Shown here piece after piece: positions 8,071 to 16,524 of a stretch of 64,000 bases of DNA (position 1 is its first letter; each line of letters opens with the position of its first letter). The DNA comes from Peribacillus simplex (lineage in GTDB: Bacteria > Bacillota > Bacilli > Bacillales > DSM-1321): NCBI RefSeq assembly GCF_030123325.1, contig NZ_CP126106.1, positions 3,934,001-3,998,000 on the forward strand, written 5' to 3'. Both the position numbers and the translations under genes were made by a program. A model generated the notes under the pieces. The model made no database searches and was not told the origin of the DNA. It saw only the letters and a program-made list of their open reading frames with translations.

Positions 8071-8102
8071 AAAAAAACCTGATTCCATTAAAGAATCAGG
8101 TT
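8071..8102 (-). terminator. Terminator of the mccAB-yrhC operon
   Basis: Ten-base stem AACCTGATTC / GAATCAGGTT followed on the minus strand by a run of T. Confidence 0.9.
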
Positions 8103-8110
8103 TGCTTCTA

Positions 8111-8374
8111 TTATTGTAAAGAGTCCTGGTCATCCATTTCGGCCAGGATCTTTTTGTATTTTTTGGATAATGAGAAAAAGACTATGGACATGCCCAGGAA
8201 CGTTATTGTCGCTCCCATATAGACATACGTGCCAATCATCGCTTTGTCGCCAGAGGGAAGGATGGTTCCTAAATAGAAGAACGAACCCACACATAACAAA
8301 GTGATTGCAAATTGTTTAAAATCGACCATTTTCGAACGCAGCAATGCAACCGTTTGTTTTTTGCGGTTTTTCAT
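8111..8374 (-). CDS. yrhC: YrhC family membrane protein
   Basis: 87 residues with two hydrophobic helices (about 19-40 and 48-68) and charged ends. It is last in the yrrT-mtnN-mccA-mccB cluster, exactly where yrhC lies in B. subtilis. Function unknown; the conserved linkage to cysteine metabolism suggests an accessory or transport-related role (inference). GGTGG lies six bases before the ATG. Confidence 0.82.
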   Translation of the reverse strand: MKNRKKQTVALLRSKMVDFKQFAITLLCVGSFFYLGTILPSGDKAMIGTYVYMGATITFLGMSIVFFSLSKKYKKILAEMDDQDSLQ

Positions 8375-8487
8375 GCCATTCCACCTTCTTTCAAGCTAAT
8401 AAGATATCGATATCTCATTCTACCATATTTATTCCAAATGACAGGGTGTAAATAATGGCAGTCAGCTATGAAGAGGTCCCTCTCCGG

Positions 8488-9624
8488 TTATCCTTGCAGC
8501 GCTTGTTCCAAGTCTTCCAATAAGTCTTCAACATCTTCCAGACCTACCGAAATACGAATCAACCCATCCGTTATTCCAAGCTCTGCACGGCGCTCAGCCG
8601 GAATGGAAGCATGTGTCATCAAGGCCGGAATGGAAATTAAGCTCTCCACTGCCCCTAGACTTTCCGCAAGTGTAAAGAATTTCACTTTATTCAAAACGGA
8701 TTCGGCTTTTTCGGCACTGCCGACATCAAATGAAACCATACCTCCGAATCCACGCGATTGTTTTTTGGCAATATCATGATTTGGGTGGTTTTCAAGACCT
8801 GGGTAATAGATTTTCGATACTTCTTTATGCCCGGATAGGAAACGGACGATTTCAGATGTATTTTTTTCATGTTCTTCCATCCTGATTCCCAGCGTTTTAA
8901 TGCCTCGCATAAGCAACCATGAATCCTGGGGCCCTAGCACGCCTCCTGTAGAGTTTTGGATGAAATGAAGGTCATTGCCAAGATTCTCGTCATTCACCAC
9001 GACAAGACCCGCTACAACATCGCTGTGTCCCCCCAGGTACTTCGTAGCGCTATGAAGCACGATATCAGCTCCAAGTGAAAGCGGATTTTGCCAGTATGGT
9101 GTACTGAAGGTATTATCCACAATGGTGAGGATGCCGTTTTCTTTAGCTATTTTCGATACTTCTTCCAGATCGGTGATTTTCAATAATGGGTTCGTCGGTG
9201 TTTCAATGAACAATGCCTTCGTATTGTCCTTTATCTCTTTTTCGATCGAGTGTATGTCACTCGTATTGATGAACGTTGCTTCCACCCCGAAGCGGTTAAG
9301 CACTTTAGTGATGACCCGGAAAGACCCTCCATAAACGTCATCGGTCATCAATACATGATCACCTTGACTGAACAGCATCATAACTGCGGTCATCGCTGCC
9401 ATTCCTGATCCGAAGGCGAAGCCTCTTTTTCCTTCTTCGAGATCCTTGATCAATTCTTCGAGGGCATGGCGGGTTGGGTTGCCCGTGCGGGAATATTCAT
9501 ATCCCCGATGATTTCCGGGACCATCCTGTTTATAGGTGCTCACCTGATAAATCGGCACCGAAACCGCTCCCGTTTTTTCATCACCAAAAATGCCGCCATG
9601 GATCAATTGTGTTTTTTTTCTCAT
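8488..9624 (-). CDS. mccB: Cystathionine gamma-lyase / homocysteine gamma-lyase MccB
   Basis: PLP enzyme of the Cys/Met metabolism family, 378 residues. It converts cystathionine to cysteine in the reverse transsulfuration route. The PLP lysine lies in SATKYLGGHSD near residue 196, and the family motif with PTNP is near residue 154. Its ribosome site GGGAGG lies inside the end of mccA and the two are one base apart, so they are cotranslated. Expected to be repressed by CymR when cysteine is plentiful (known in B. subtilis). Confidence 0.95.
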   Translation of the reverse strand: MRKKTQLIHGGIFGDEKTGAVSVPIYQVSTYKQDGPGNHRGYEYSRTGNPTRHALEELIKDLEEGKRGFAFGSGMAAMTAVMMLFSQGDHVLMTDDVYGGSFRVITKVLNRFGVEATFINTSDIHSIEKEIKDNTKALFIETPTNPLLKITDLEEVSKIAKENGILTIVDNTFSTPYWQNPLSLGADIVLHSATKYLGGHSDVVAGLVVVNDENLGNDLHFIQNSTGGVLGPQDSWLLMRGIKTLGIRMEEHEKNTSEIVRFLSGHKEVSKIYYPGLENHPNHDIAKKQSRGFGGMVSFDVGSAEKAESVLNKVKFFTLAESLGAVESLISIPALMTHASIPAERRAELGITDGLIRISVGLEDVEDLLEDLEQALQG

Positions 9625-9625
9625 T

Positions 9626-10549
9626 TCATATACCTCCCTGATAAATTTTTTTGCTTAAGTATCGTTCACTGGAATCCGGAAATATGACGACGATATTCGA
9701 CCCCCGGGGAGCCTTTGCTGCTTCTTTCATGGCCGCTGCAAAGGCCGCACCTGAAGAACTGCCGACAAGTAGGCCTTCTTTAATCGCCAATTCCTTTACC
9801 ATATGGAAAGCGTCACGATCGCTTACCGTATGGATTTGGTCAAAATACGTTTCATCCATATAGGCAGGTAAAAATTCCATCCCGATCCCCTCTGTTTTAT
9901 GGGGTCCTGGCTTGCCGCCGTTTAAAATCGACCCTTCTGGTTCGACTATGACCGTTTTGACAGCAGCGTCCTTTTCTTTTAAATATCGCGATGTTCCCAT
10001 GAATGTCCCGCCCGTCCCGGCACCGGCTACAAACACATCCACATCGCCTTCCATCTGTTCCCATATTTCAGGTCCCAGCGTTTTATAATATGCATCAGGA
10101 TTGGATGGGTTGGCGAACTGCTGGGGACAATATGACCCTGGAATTTCAGCCAGCAGTTCCTTAGCCTTTGCGATTGCTCCTGTCATTCCTTCCTCTGTCG
10201 GGGTCTGGATCACATTTGCTCCAAGGGCACGCATCAATTCCTGTTTCTCGGCACTGAATTTCTCCGGAACGCAAAATATCACGTCCACTCCACTGTTTAT
10301 CGCAGCCAACGCCAAGCCAATCCCAGTATTTCCGGCAGTCGGTTCGATGATCGTCCCGCCCTTTTTCACCTTCCCAGTCTGTAACGCTTGGGCTAACAAT
10401 TCTTGACCAAGCCGATCCTTCACACTGCCTCCCGGATTAAAGTATTCGAGTTTGGCAAAGATACGGACCTCATCCGGAAGCGGGAAATGGGTGATTTCCA
10501 TCATCGGCGTTTTCCCTATCAACTCATGAATATTTTGAAAGACTTTCAT
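9626..10549 (-). CDS. mccA: O-acetylserine-dependent cystathionine beta-synthase MccA
   Basis: PLP enzyme of the cysteine synthase fold that joins homocysteine to O-acetylserine-type acceptors, the first step of methionine-to-cysteine conversion. The PLP lysine is K44 in NPGGSVKDRLG, and the PLP-phosphate loop is EPTAGNTGIGLA. I start at the ATG at 10549, with AGGA nine bases upstream; an in-frame ATG at 10567 is possible. 307 residues. Confidence 0.93.
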   Translation of the reverse strand: MKVFQNIHELIGKTPMMEITHFPLPDEVRIFAKLEYFNPGGSVKDRLGQELLAQALQTGKVKKGGTIIEPTAGNTGIGLALAAINSGVDVIFCVPEKFSAEKQELMRALGANVIQTPTEEGMTGAIAKAKELLAEIPGSYCPQQFANPSNPDAYYKTLGPEIWEQMEGDVDVFVAGAGTGGTFMGTSRYLKEKDAAVKTVIVEPEGSILNGGKPGPHKTEGIGMEFLPAYMDETYFDQIHTVSDRDAFHMVKELAIKEGLLVGSSSGAAFAAAMKEAAKAPRGSNIVVIFPDSSERYLSKKIYQGGI

Positions 10550-10607
10550 ATTCGGACATCCTTTCATAGTTATCCTACCAACTTAATAAGAATTATGCAA
10601 TAAAGAA

Positions 10608-10635
10608 TGATCAGCAGAAAGGCTTCCGCTGATCA
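10608..10635 (-). other. Intercistronic hairpin between mtnN and mccA
   Basis: Perfect eight-base inverted repeat TGATCAGC / GCTGATCA with a 12-base loop, followed on the minus strand by TTCTTTATT. It could act as a partial terminator or an mRNA-stabilising stem that lowers mccA expression relative to mtnN. Confidence 0.6.
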
Positions 10636-10643
10636 CTTACCAT

Positions 10644-11339
10644 TCATTTCATTTTTTCAACCATTTTCAAAATCAGTGCCGCTGAATGAAGAGCCGCAGT
10701 TTCCAGGAATTTATCAAAGGAAATATTGGACTCCTTACCTGCGATATCCGAAAGGGAACGAATGATGACAAACGGTGTCTTGAATTGGAAGGCTACCTGT
10801 GCAATGGCTGCCGCTTCCATTTCCACCGCGTATAAATCGGAGAATTTCCCTCTGACGAATTCAACCCTGTCAGGATCATTCATGAAAGAATCGCCCGTCA
10901 CGATCAACCCTTTTGCCACTTGTATATCCTCGATTTCTTTTGCTGCTTCTTCCGCTATTGCGAAAAGCTTCTCATCCGGGATGAAAGCTGCAGGCAGCTG
11001 AGGGACTTGACCGTATTCATATCCGAAAATCGTCACATCGACATCATGGTGCCGTACTTCCGAGGATATGACCACATCCCCTACATTAAGTGCTGGATGA
11101 TAACCGCCGGCAGAGCCAGTATTGATGACTGCATCCGGTTTGAATTTTTCTAACAGGATCGCAGTGGACATTGCCGCATTCACTTTACCGATTCCCGATT
11201 TAAGCAAAATGACCTCGACACCATTCAGTTTGCCTGTATTGAACTCGGAACCGGCAATGGTCACCTGCTCCAAACCTTCCAATTTATCACGTAAAATCGT
11301 AACTTCTTCTTCCATTGCTCCGATTATGGCTACCTTCAT
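10644..11339 (-). CDS. mtnN: 5'-methylthioadenosine/S-adenosylhomocysteine nucleosidase
   Basis: Hydrolyses methylthioadenosine and S-adenosylhomocysteine, feeding homocysteine to the mccAB genes behind it. The family opening MKVAIIGAMEEEV (catalytic Glu12) and the late catalytic Asp in RSLSDIAG are present. 231 residues. The ATG at 11339 is preceded by AGAGG and matches the family start; upstream in-frame codons overlap yrrT. Third step of the same recycling path as YrrT. Confidence 0.95.
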   Translation of the reverse strand: MKVAIIGAMEEEVTILRDKLEGLEQVTIAGSEFNTGKLNGVEVILLKSGIGKVNAAMSTAILLEKFKPDAVINTGSAGGYHPALNVGDVVISSEVRHHDVDVTIFGYEYGQVPQLPAAFIPDEKLFAIAEEAAKEIEDIQVAKGLIVTGDSFMNDPDRVEFVRGKFSDLYAVEMEAAAIAQVAFQFKTPFVIIRSLSDIAGKESNISFDKFLETAALHSAALILKMVEKMK

Positions 11340-11355
11340 TAGTAAAAACCTCTTC

Positions 11356-11994
11356 CTATAATTTTTCCGCCTCCATAATCCAGACAAATTGATTGCAGCG
11401 CTCGAAGCTCACTTTATATCCATTTGCTTCAAGCACACTTTCCAAAAAAGGAATCGTAGTATAATATTCCGTTTGCAAATCGTTTGCCAAATTATGAAAG
11501 CCTGCCTGACTTGCATCTTGAATCGCTCGTTCATGCGCTTCCCTTGATTGATACATCGTATCCGCAAACACTATTTTACCACCAGTATTCAGTAACTTTC
11601 CATAGTTGGCTATAGCTTTTTCTTTTTCTTCATCGGTTAAATGATGAAAAGCGTACGTACTCACGATCGAATCAACCTGTTCCGGCTTCGGAAAATCGAT
11701 AAAATCGCCATCGACAATTTCTGTTTTTCCGCCGAGCTTGCTTACCGCTATTTCCCTCATCGCAGGTGAAGGTTCTATTCCCGATACCTTCAGGCCTTTC
11801 TTCAAAAGCCTTTCCGTCAAATTCCCGGTACCTACTCCGAACTCGAGCACATGGCCATGAGCCCGATCCGTGACGATTTCCAATATGTTATCATAATGTT
11901 TAAAAACCTCTTGATACTCAATATCGTGTCCACCAACCGTATCATCATACGATTTTGACCATTCTTCAAATAAATCTATAAATTCTCTGCCCAT
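11356..11994 (-). CDS. yrrT: SAM-dependent methyltransferase YrrT
   Basis: Class I methyltransferase of 212 residues. The SAM-binding motif VLEFGVGTGNL is near residue 50 and motif IV VSTYAFHHL is near residue 113. It is first in the sulfur-recycling operon, as in B. subtilis; it probably generates the S-adenosylhomocysteine that MtnN degrades (inference). AGGTGA precedes the ATG. No S-box is seen upstream, so control by CymR is more likely. Confidence 0.9.
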   Translation of the reverse strand: MGREFIDLFEEWSKSYDDTVGGHDIEYQEVFKHYDNILEIVTDRAHGHVLEFGVGTGNLTERLLKKGLKVSGIEPSPAMREIAVSKLGGKTEIVDGDFIDFPKPEQVDSIVSTYAFHHLTDEEKEKAIANYGKLLNTGGKIVFADTMYQSREAHERAIQDASQAGFHNLANDLQTEYYTTIPFLESVLEANGYKVSFERCNQFVWIMEAEKL

Positions 11995-12151
11995 TTTTAA
12001 TCACCTTTTATGATAAGATAATAAAACCTATAAGCATAATATGAAATAAACACAGAAACAGTTCTTGTTTTTAGGCAAATCATTCATTCGGTTCAGATTC
12101 GGCCAAAATGGTGTTAAACTAACAGTATCTAAATGTTGGAGGGGAACAGTC

Positions 12152-12364
12152 ATGAGTTTTCAACTCGACTTAAACTTATTCGAAGATAAAATAGAATTTT
12201 TCGAGGCAGAAAGCATTAAGAATCTTGAAGAAAAAATCCAAGCACAAATTGAAATCAATAAAGCGATCATGCTCCAGGTGGAATCCGTGTCACACCAAAT
12301 GTATGTAAGTGAAGAAGGCAGACGTTTTTATAGTGCAGTCGTCCACTTTAAAGCAAAAAAATGA
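12152..12364 (+). CDS. yrzA: YrzA family protein (DUF2536)
   Basis: 70 residues, opening MSFQLDLNLFEDKIEFFEA and ending AVVHFKAKK, both typical of the YrzA group as I recall it. A GGAGGGG site precedes the ATG at 12152. Function unknown. It is divergent from the yrrT operon and has its own terminator. Confidence 0.82.
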   Translation: MSFQLDLNLFEDKIEFFEAESIKNLEEKIQAQIEINKAIMLQVESVSHQMYVSEEGRRFYSAVVHFKAKK

Positions 12365-12376
12365 TCACCATGAAAA

Positions 12377-12413
12377 AAAACCCCGAAAAGTGGAATTCCT
12401 TTCGGGGGTTTTC
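12377..12413 (+). terminator. Terminator after yrzA
   Basis: Stem AAAACCCCGAAA / TTTCGGGGGTTTT with a short loop; it may also serve the convergent yrrS transcript. Confidence 0.88.
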
Positions 12414-12432
12414 GTTTATGAATTTTTGACCA

Positions 12433-13140
12433 TTACCTTTTATCGTTTGTCTTCAGCTCTTCGACTTTTACAGGTTTCCAACCTGATCCGTCCACCCATT
12501 CAATATAAACGCGGAAGGTTTTAGGATCATCGCCTTCAGAAACGGTACCGATTGCCGTGCTGGGTGAACCGCCGTTTTGCAGCCACCATAGCTTCATGCT
12601 GCCTTCATCGATTCCAGCCCCGCTTGCTATGGCTTTACTCATTTCATTCCAATCGACCGAGCCCTTTTCGAAGCTTGTAGTGTGCTCCCCGGATTGCTCA
12701 GTTCCTACTGGTTTCCAGCCCTCACTCGTATATGTTGACGCAACATTGCCATCTCCGCTGCCTTCCACTTCCACAAGTTCGGCATCCCCAGCTTTTTCTG
12801 AATCTGCACCATCTTCAGCCTTCTCTTCTGCATCTTCCTCTGTTGCTTTACTATCTTTTTCTGCTGCATCTTCTTCTGTTGCTTCACTATCTCCTACTGC
12901 GTCTTCCTTCTCAGAATCCGTTTCTTCTTCTTTGCCAGCAGGCTTGTCCGCTACTTTCCCCGAATCTGTATCGGCGATTTGCTTTGGTTCAGTCGTGGCT
13001 TTTTTTGTTTCGGTGCCATCATCACTCAAGAAAATCGAGACTGCGACAATGACGATTAAAATGGAAACGATGGTGATTGCAATATTATATATTTTATTTA
13101 CTTTTCTTTTTTGATCTCTCTGATTGAAACGTGAGCCCAA
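12433..13140 (-). CDS. yrrS: YrrS family membrane-anchored protein (DUF1510)
   Basis: About 235 residues: short basic N-terminus (RFNQRDQKRKVNK), one transmembrane helix (about residues 20-38), a long Glu/Lys/Ala-rich linker with imperfect repeats of the ATEEDAAEKDS type, and a globular extracellular C-terminal half that is the DUF1510 domain. The start is a TTG with GGGAGG eight bases upstream. It is cotranscribed behind pbpI, as in B. subtilis, which suggests a cell-wall partner of that penicillin-binding protein (inference). Confidence 0.88.
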   Translation of the reverse strand: MGSRFNQRDQKRKVNKIYNIAITIVSILIVIVAVSIFLSDDGTETKKATTEPKQIADTDSGKVADKPAGKEEETDSEKEDAVGDSEATEEDAAEKDSKATEEDAEEKAEDGADSEKAGDAELVEVEGSGDGNVASTYTSEGWKPVGTEQSGEHTTSFEKGSVDWNEMSKAIASGAGIDEGSMKLWWLQNGGSPSTAIGTVSEGDDPKTFRVYIEWVDGSGWKPVKVEELKTNDKR

Positions 13141-13229
13141 GGTCCATTCCTCCCTTACCAATTCTTACTGCCTCTCATTTTAACATGATTTAGCCAGAGA
13201 TAGAAGGGAAGGGTTTCCTACACTTTTCG

Positions 13230-14981
13230 TCAATTCTCGTTTTTGTCCTGGTCCTTGGAGTACAGGACTTTTACAATATCTGAAAAAAGAGGCGTCATGC
13301 TGGAACTGTTTTCCTTCGTTTCAAAACTTACGGTAACAAGAGCATATTTGGGCTCTTTATATGGAAAGTAGCCCGCAAACCATTTATTCAGCTGCCCTTT
13401 TTCAATATTGGTCTGAGCCGTTCCAGACTTGCCGGCGACCTCCACAGGCAAATCTCTCAAGGAAGCGCCTGTCCCTTTCTCTTCCGTCACGACCTTCCTA
13501 AGAAGATGCTGCAACTTCATCGTTGTATATGGAGACAGTGTCTCGCCACCAATACTTTGATTGGGAAAATCGACTACGGTCGTACTATTGTTAAATTCGA
13601 CCTTGGAAACGGCTTTGACCTGTTCCTTCTTGCCGCCGCGGGCAATCGTTGCCATCATATTCGCTATCGCAAGCGGTGTCGTTTGGACATCCTGCTGGCC
13701 AATTGCTGTTTTGGCAATCATTTTAGGGTCTTTTTTTAAATCGTCATCATGCCAGACCTTCCCGGTTTGTTCATGATGCAACTGAGTGACTTCAGTGTGA
13801 TAGACGTCCCCTTGCCAGCCCGTTTCACCAACAAGCCCTAACATTTTTGCATATTTGTCCAAAAATTCCGGATCCTTCTCTGCTATTTCCTGTGACAATT
13901 CGGCAAACGTCCTGTTGCAGCTTTGGGCAAAGCTATTTTCAAAATTAAGCATGCCCAGTTCCCTCTGTTTATCCGTTTTGCCGTCTATCGTCAAATTACA
14001 ATTGAATGTCCGGGTGGGACTAGCCGCTTCATAATCGATGGCCGCTGCTGCCGTGACCGTTTTGAAGACGGAACCCGGCGTTTTTTGAGTCAGCATCATA
14101 TTGACGGCCCCTTCGCCATTCGGATCTTTTACATTAAGCGCCGGACGTGATACCATTGCGACGATTTCACTTTTTTCGATATCGATCAGAACGAGACCGC
14201 CTTTTTTTATCCCGCGTTCATCGACGAGCTTCTCCGCTTTCTCCTGAATTTCTTTATCGATCGTCGTCACGACCTTCACCGGGTAAAGCGGATTTGCAGG
14301 TTCCACATATTTAACATCGACACCGAACATTGGCCCTCCACTGGCGTCCACATGAAAAACGAGCTTCGATTCCCCAGAGGAAAGCAAGAACTCATCGAAG
14401 GTCCTTTGCAGTCCCGTATTGCCTATTTTCGTTTCAGGAGATAAATTCATGTCCGGATAACGTTTTTTCTTTTCCGCATCCGATATATTCGTCGTTCCGA
14501 TCAATTGCGCTGCAGGGGTTTGATCATGATATAATTTCTCTTTCACGGCAAATACCCCGGGAATCTTCAATTCATTGATTGCCTTGGATTGGCTGGACGT
14601 CAACTCTATCGGTTCATCTCCGCCAAATACGAATGGTTCATCCGCCTGTTCTATCGCCCGTTTTAACTCCGCTTCCGATTTACCTATTATCGAGGCCACT
14701 TCATCTATGGGCCAGGTCATTTTTTTTAAAAATGGAAATAGGACGAGAGTCGGGATTTCTTCATGTGCAAGCGGTTCTCCATTTCTGTCATAAAACTTTC
14801 CGCGTCCATCATCAATCTTTAATATCTGTGAACGCTGATTCACGCTCGCTTCTAATAGGTTCACATCATGCTTTGAAAAAGATTCTGTCGATACAAGTTG
14901 GATGTAGGCAAGCCTGCCTATGAGCATCAGCATGAAAGCGGTCAAAAAAACAGCCAGCAACCTCATTCGTTTCTTTTTCAT
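13230..14981 (-). CDS. pbpI: Class B penicillin-binding protein PbpI (YrrR)
   Basis: Monofunctional transpeptidase that crosslinks peptidoglycan outside the membrane. One N-terminal transmembrane helix (residues about 6-25) precedes a PBP dimer domain, then the transpeptidase motifs in order: SVFK near residue 305, SCN near 354 and KSGTAQ near 518. 583 residues from the ATG at 14981, which has GAGGTG seven bases upstream. The KSG form replaces the common KTG, which is usual in this subfamily. Confidence 0.93.
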   Translation of the reverse strand: MKKKRMRLLAVFLTAFMLMLIGRLAYIQLVSTESFSKHDVNLLEASVNQRSQILKIDDGRGKFYDRNGEPLAHEEIPTLVLFPFLKKMTWPIDEVASIIGKSEAELKRAIEQADEPFVFGGDEPIELTSSQSKAINELKIPGVFAVKEKLYHDQTPAAQLIGTTNISDAEKKKRYPDMNLSPETKIGNTGLQRTFDEFLLSSGESKLVFHVDASGGPMFGVDVKYVEPANPLYPVKVVTTIDKEIQEKAEKLVDERGIKKGGLVLIDIEKSEIVAMVSRPALNVKDPNGEGAVNMMLTQKTPGSVFKTVTAAAAIDYEAASPTRTFNCNLTIDGKTDKQRELGMLNFENSFAQSCNRTFAELSQEIAEKDPEFLDKYAKMLGLVGETGWQGDVYHTEVTQLHHEQTGKVWHDDDLKKDPKMIAKTAIGQQDVQTTPLAIANMMATIARGGKKEQVKAVSKVEFNNSTTVVDFPNQSIGGETLSPYTTMKLQHLLRKVVTEEKGTGASLRDLPVEVAGKSGTAQTNIEKGQLNKWFAGYFPYKEPKYALVTVSFETKENSSSMTPLFSDIVKVLYSKDQDKNEN

Positions 14982-15062
14982 AAAATACACCTCGTAACCA
15001 TTGTTGACGAGGTGCGAATTTTTAAACAATTATGAACAAATTTAACACGGCACTTTTCCGAT

Positions 15063-15096
15063 AAAAAAAGAGGATGCCCCCATGGACACCCTCTTT
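15063..15096 (-). terminator. Terminator after greA
   Basis: Stem of about 12 pairs (AAAAGAGG...CCTCTTTT) followed by T residues on the minus strand; separates greA from pbpI. Confidence 0.88.
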
Positions 15097-15105
15097 TGCT
15101 TTCAT

Positions 15106-15582
15106 TTAGTCGATGGATACAATCTTCACGCTCATTTCGCCGCCAGGTGTCATGATCGATACCTTGTCGCCGACCCTTTTCCCGATCAGGCTTTTCGCGA
15201 TCGGGGAATCATTGGAGATTTTCCCTTCGAATGGGTCCGCTTCAACGCTTCCTACGATGGAATATGTTTCTTCGTCACCATCTGGAAGTTCCACGAATGT
15301 TACCGACTTCCCTAGTGAAACTGTATCTGTATTCGAATCATCGCCTTCAATGATTTTTGCATTACGGATCATGTTTTCGATTGTTGTGATGCGTCCTTCA
15401 ACGAAAGCCTGCTCTTCTTTTGCGGAATCGTACTCCGAGTTCTCGGAAAGGTCCCCAAAACTGCGGGCGATCTTGATTCTTTCCACCACTTCTTTACGTT
15501 TAACCGTTTTTAACTGTTCCAGTTCCTGTTCAAGCTTTAACTTACCTTCTTTAGTCATTGGATATTCTTTTTCAATTGCCAA
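15106..15582 (-). CDS. greA: Transcription elongation factor GreA
   Basis: Rescues backtracked RNA polymerase by stimulating transcript cleavage. 158 residues. The coiled-coil N-terminus has the acidic tip motif FGDLSENSEYDSAKEEQ, and the C-terminal domain contains SPIAKSLIGK. The start is TTG with GGAGTGAAGGG upstream. Almost identical in layout to B. subtilis GreA. Confidence 0.96.
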   Translation of the reverse strand: MAIEKEYPMTKEGKLKLEQELEQLKTVKRKEVVERIKIARSFGDLSENSEYDSAKEEQAFVEGRITTIENMIRNAKIIEGDDSNTDTVSLGKSVTFVELPDGDEETYSIVGSVEADPFEGKISNDSPIAKSLIGKRVGDKVSIMTPGGEMSVKIVSID

Positions 15583-15884
15583 AACCCTTCACTCCTTCAA
15601 ATTCTTTACAGCAAGCTTTCACTGTGACAAGTTTATGTACTATATAGTGCTTAACCCTGAAATTGAGTCAAAATATATAATTGCGCGACTTAAAAAGTAC
15701 GCGCTTCGATACTAAGAAACAATCCGTTCCTTAGTATATAAACCGACTGCGGTGAGCAGCCGGTTCGTTCTGTATCAATAGAGTATTGCGTTTTCCAACA
15801 TTTGTCCAGTCTTTCCCAATAAATAAATGGGATTATTTAAATAAACGAAGGAAAATGGCACCTATCATTATTTATGCTATGTTA
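15583..15884. other. Intergenic stretch between udk and greA
   Basis: About 300 bases with no convincing gene. A hairpin at about 15745-15768 (CCGGCTG...CAGTCGG) may end udk transcripts, and ACTAAG / CTTAGT inverted repeats lie near 15712-15737. The greA promoter should lie at the left end of this stretch. Confidence 0.5.
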
Positions 15885-16523
15885 TTACAAAAAAGACTTT
15901 TGTTCAAGGATTGTTTGAATTTTTGTCACCATAAGGTCAATCGCCACATGGTTCTGACCGCCTTCTGGTATGATGATGTCGGCATAACGCTTCGTCGGTT
16001 CTATGAACTGATTATGCATCGGACGGACGACACTGATGTATTGTTCGATGACGGAATCTATGGAACGGCCGCGTTCTTTAATATCACGGGTCATCCGGCG
16101 AAGGATCCGCAAGTCTGCGTCCGTATCAACATATAGCTTCATATCCATCAGGTCCCGGAGGCGCTCATCCTCCAGCACAAGAATCCCTTCAAGGATGATG
16201 ACATCCTGGGGTTCAACTGTGATGACTTCTTCTGAACGCGTATGGATCGAATAATCATAAACGGGTTTTTCTATCGTTTCATAGCGCAGCAATGCGTTAA
16301 TGTGATCGATTAGCAAATCATTATCAAATGCAAGCGGATGATCATAGTTCGTTTTCAAACGCTCTTCAAAAGGCAGATGACTTTGATCTTTATAATAATA
16401 ATCTTGTTCGATCATCAAGATGGAATGTCCTTGAAAGAATTCAAAAATGGAACGGGTAACACTTGTTTTACCTGATCCCGACCCTCCGGTAACTCCGATG
16501 ACCACTGGTTTCTTTCTTGTCAT
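15885..16523 (-). CDS. udk: Uridine kinase
   Basis: Phosphorylates uridine and cytidine in pyrimidine salvage. P-loop GVTGGSGSGKTS at residues 10-21; 212 residues, the usual size. AAGGAG lies seven bases before the ATG and one base separates it from the trhP2 stop, so the gene is translated in the same operon as trmR-trhP1-trhP2. Confidence 0.95.
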   Translation of the reverse strand: MTRKKPVVIGVTGGSGSGKTSVTRSIFEFFQGHSILMIEQDYYYKDQSHLPFEERLKTNYDHPLAFDNDLLIDHINALLRYETIEKPVYDYSIHTRSEEVITVEPQDVIILEGILVLEDERLRDLMDMKLYVDTDADLRILRRMTRDIKERGRSIDSVIEQYISVVRPMHNQFIEPTKRYADIIIPEGGQNHVAIDLMVTKIQTILEQKSFL

Positions 16524-16524
16524 A

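Noticed and set aside
11995..12150. Possible S-box upstream of yrrT
   Set aside because: None of the conserved SAM riboswitch blocks or a terminator stem is present; the operon is more likely under CymR.
12705..13114. Long frames on both strands inside yrrS (Lys/Gln-rich and Ser/Leu-rich)
   Set aside because: They are shadows of the Glu/Lys-rich repeat linker of YrrS and have no ribosome sites.
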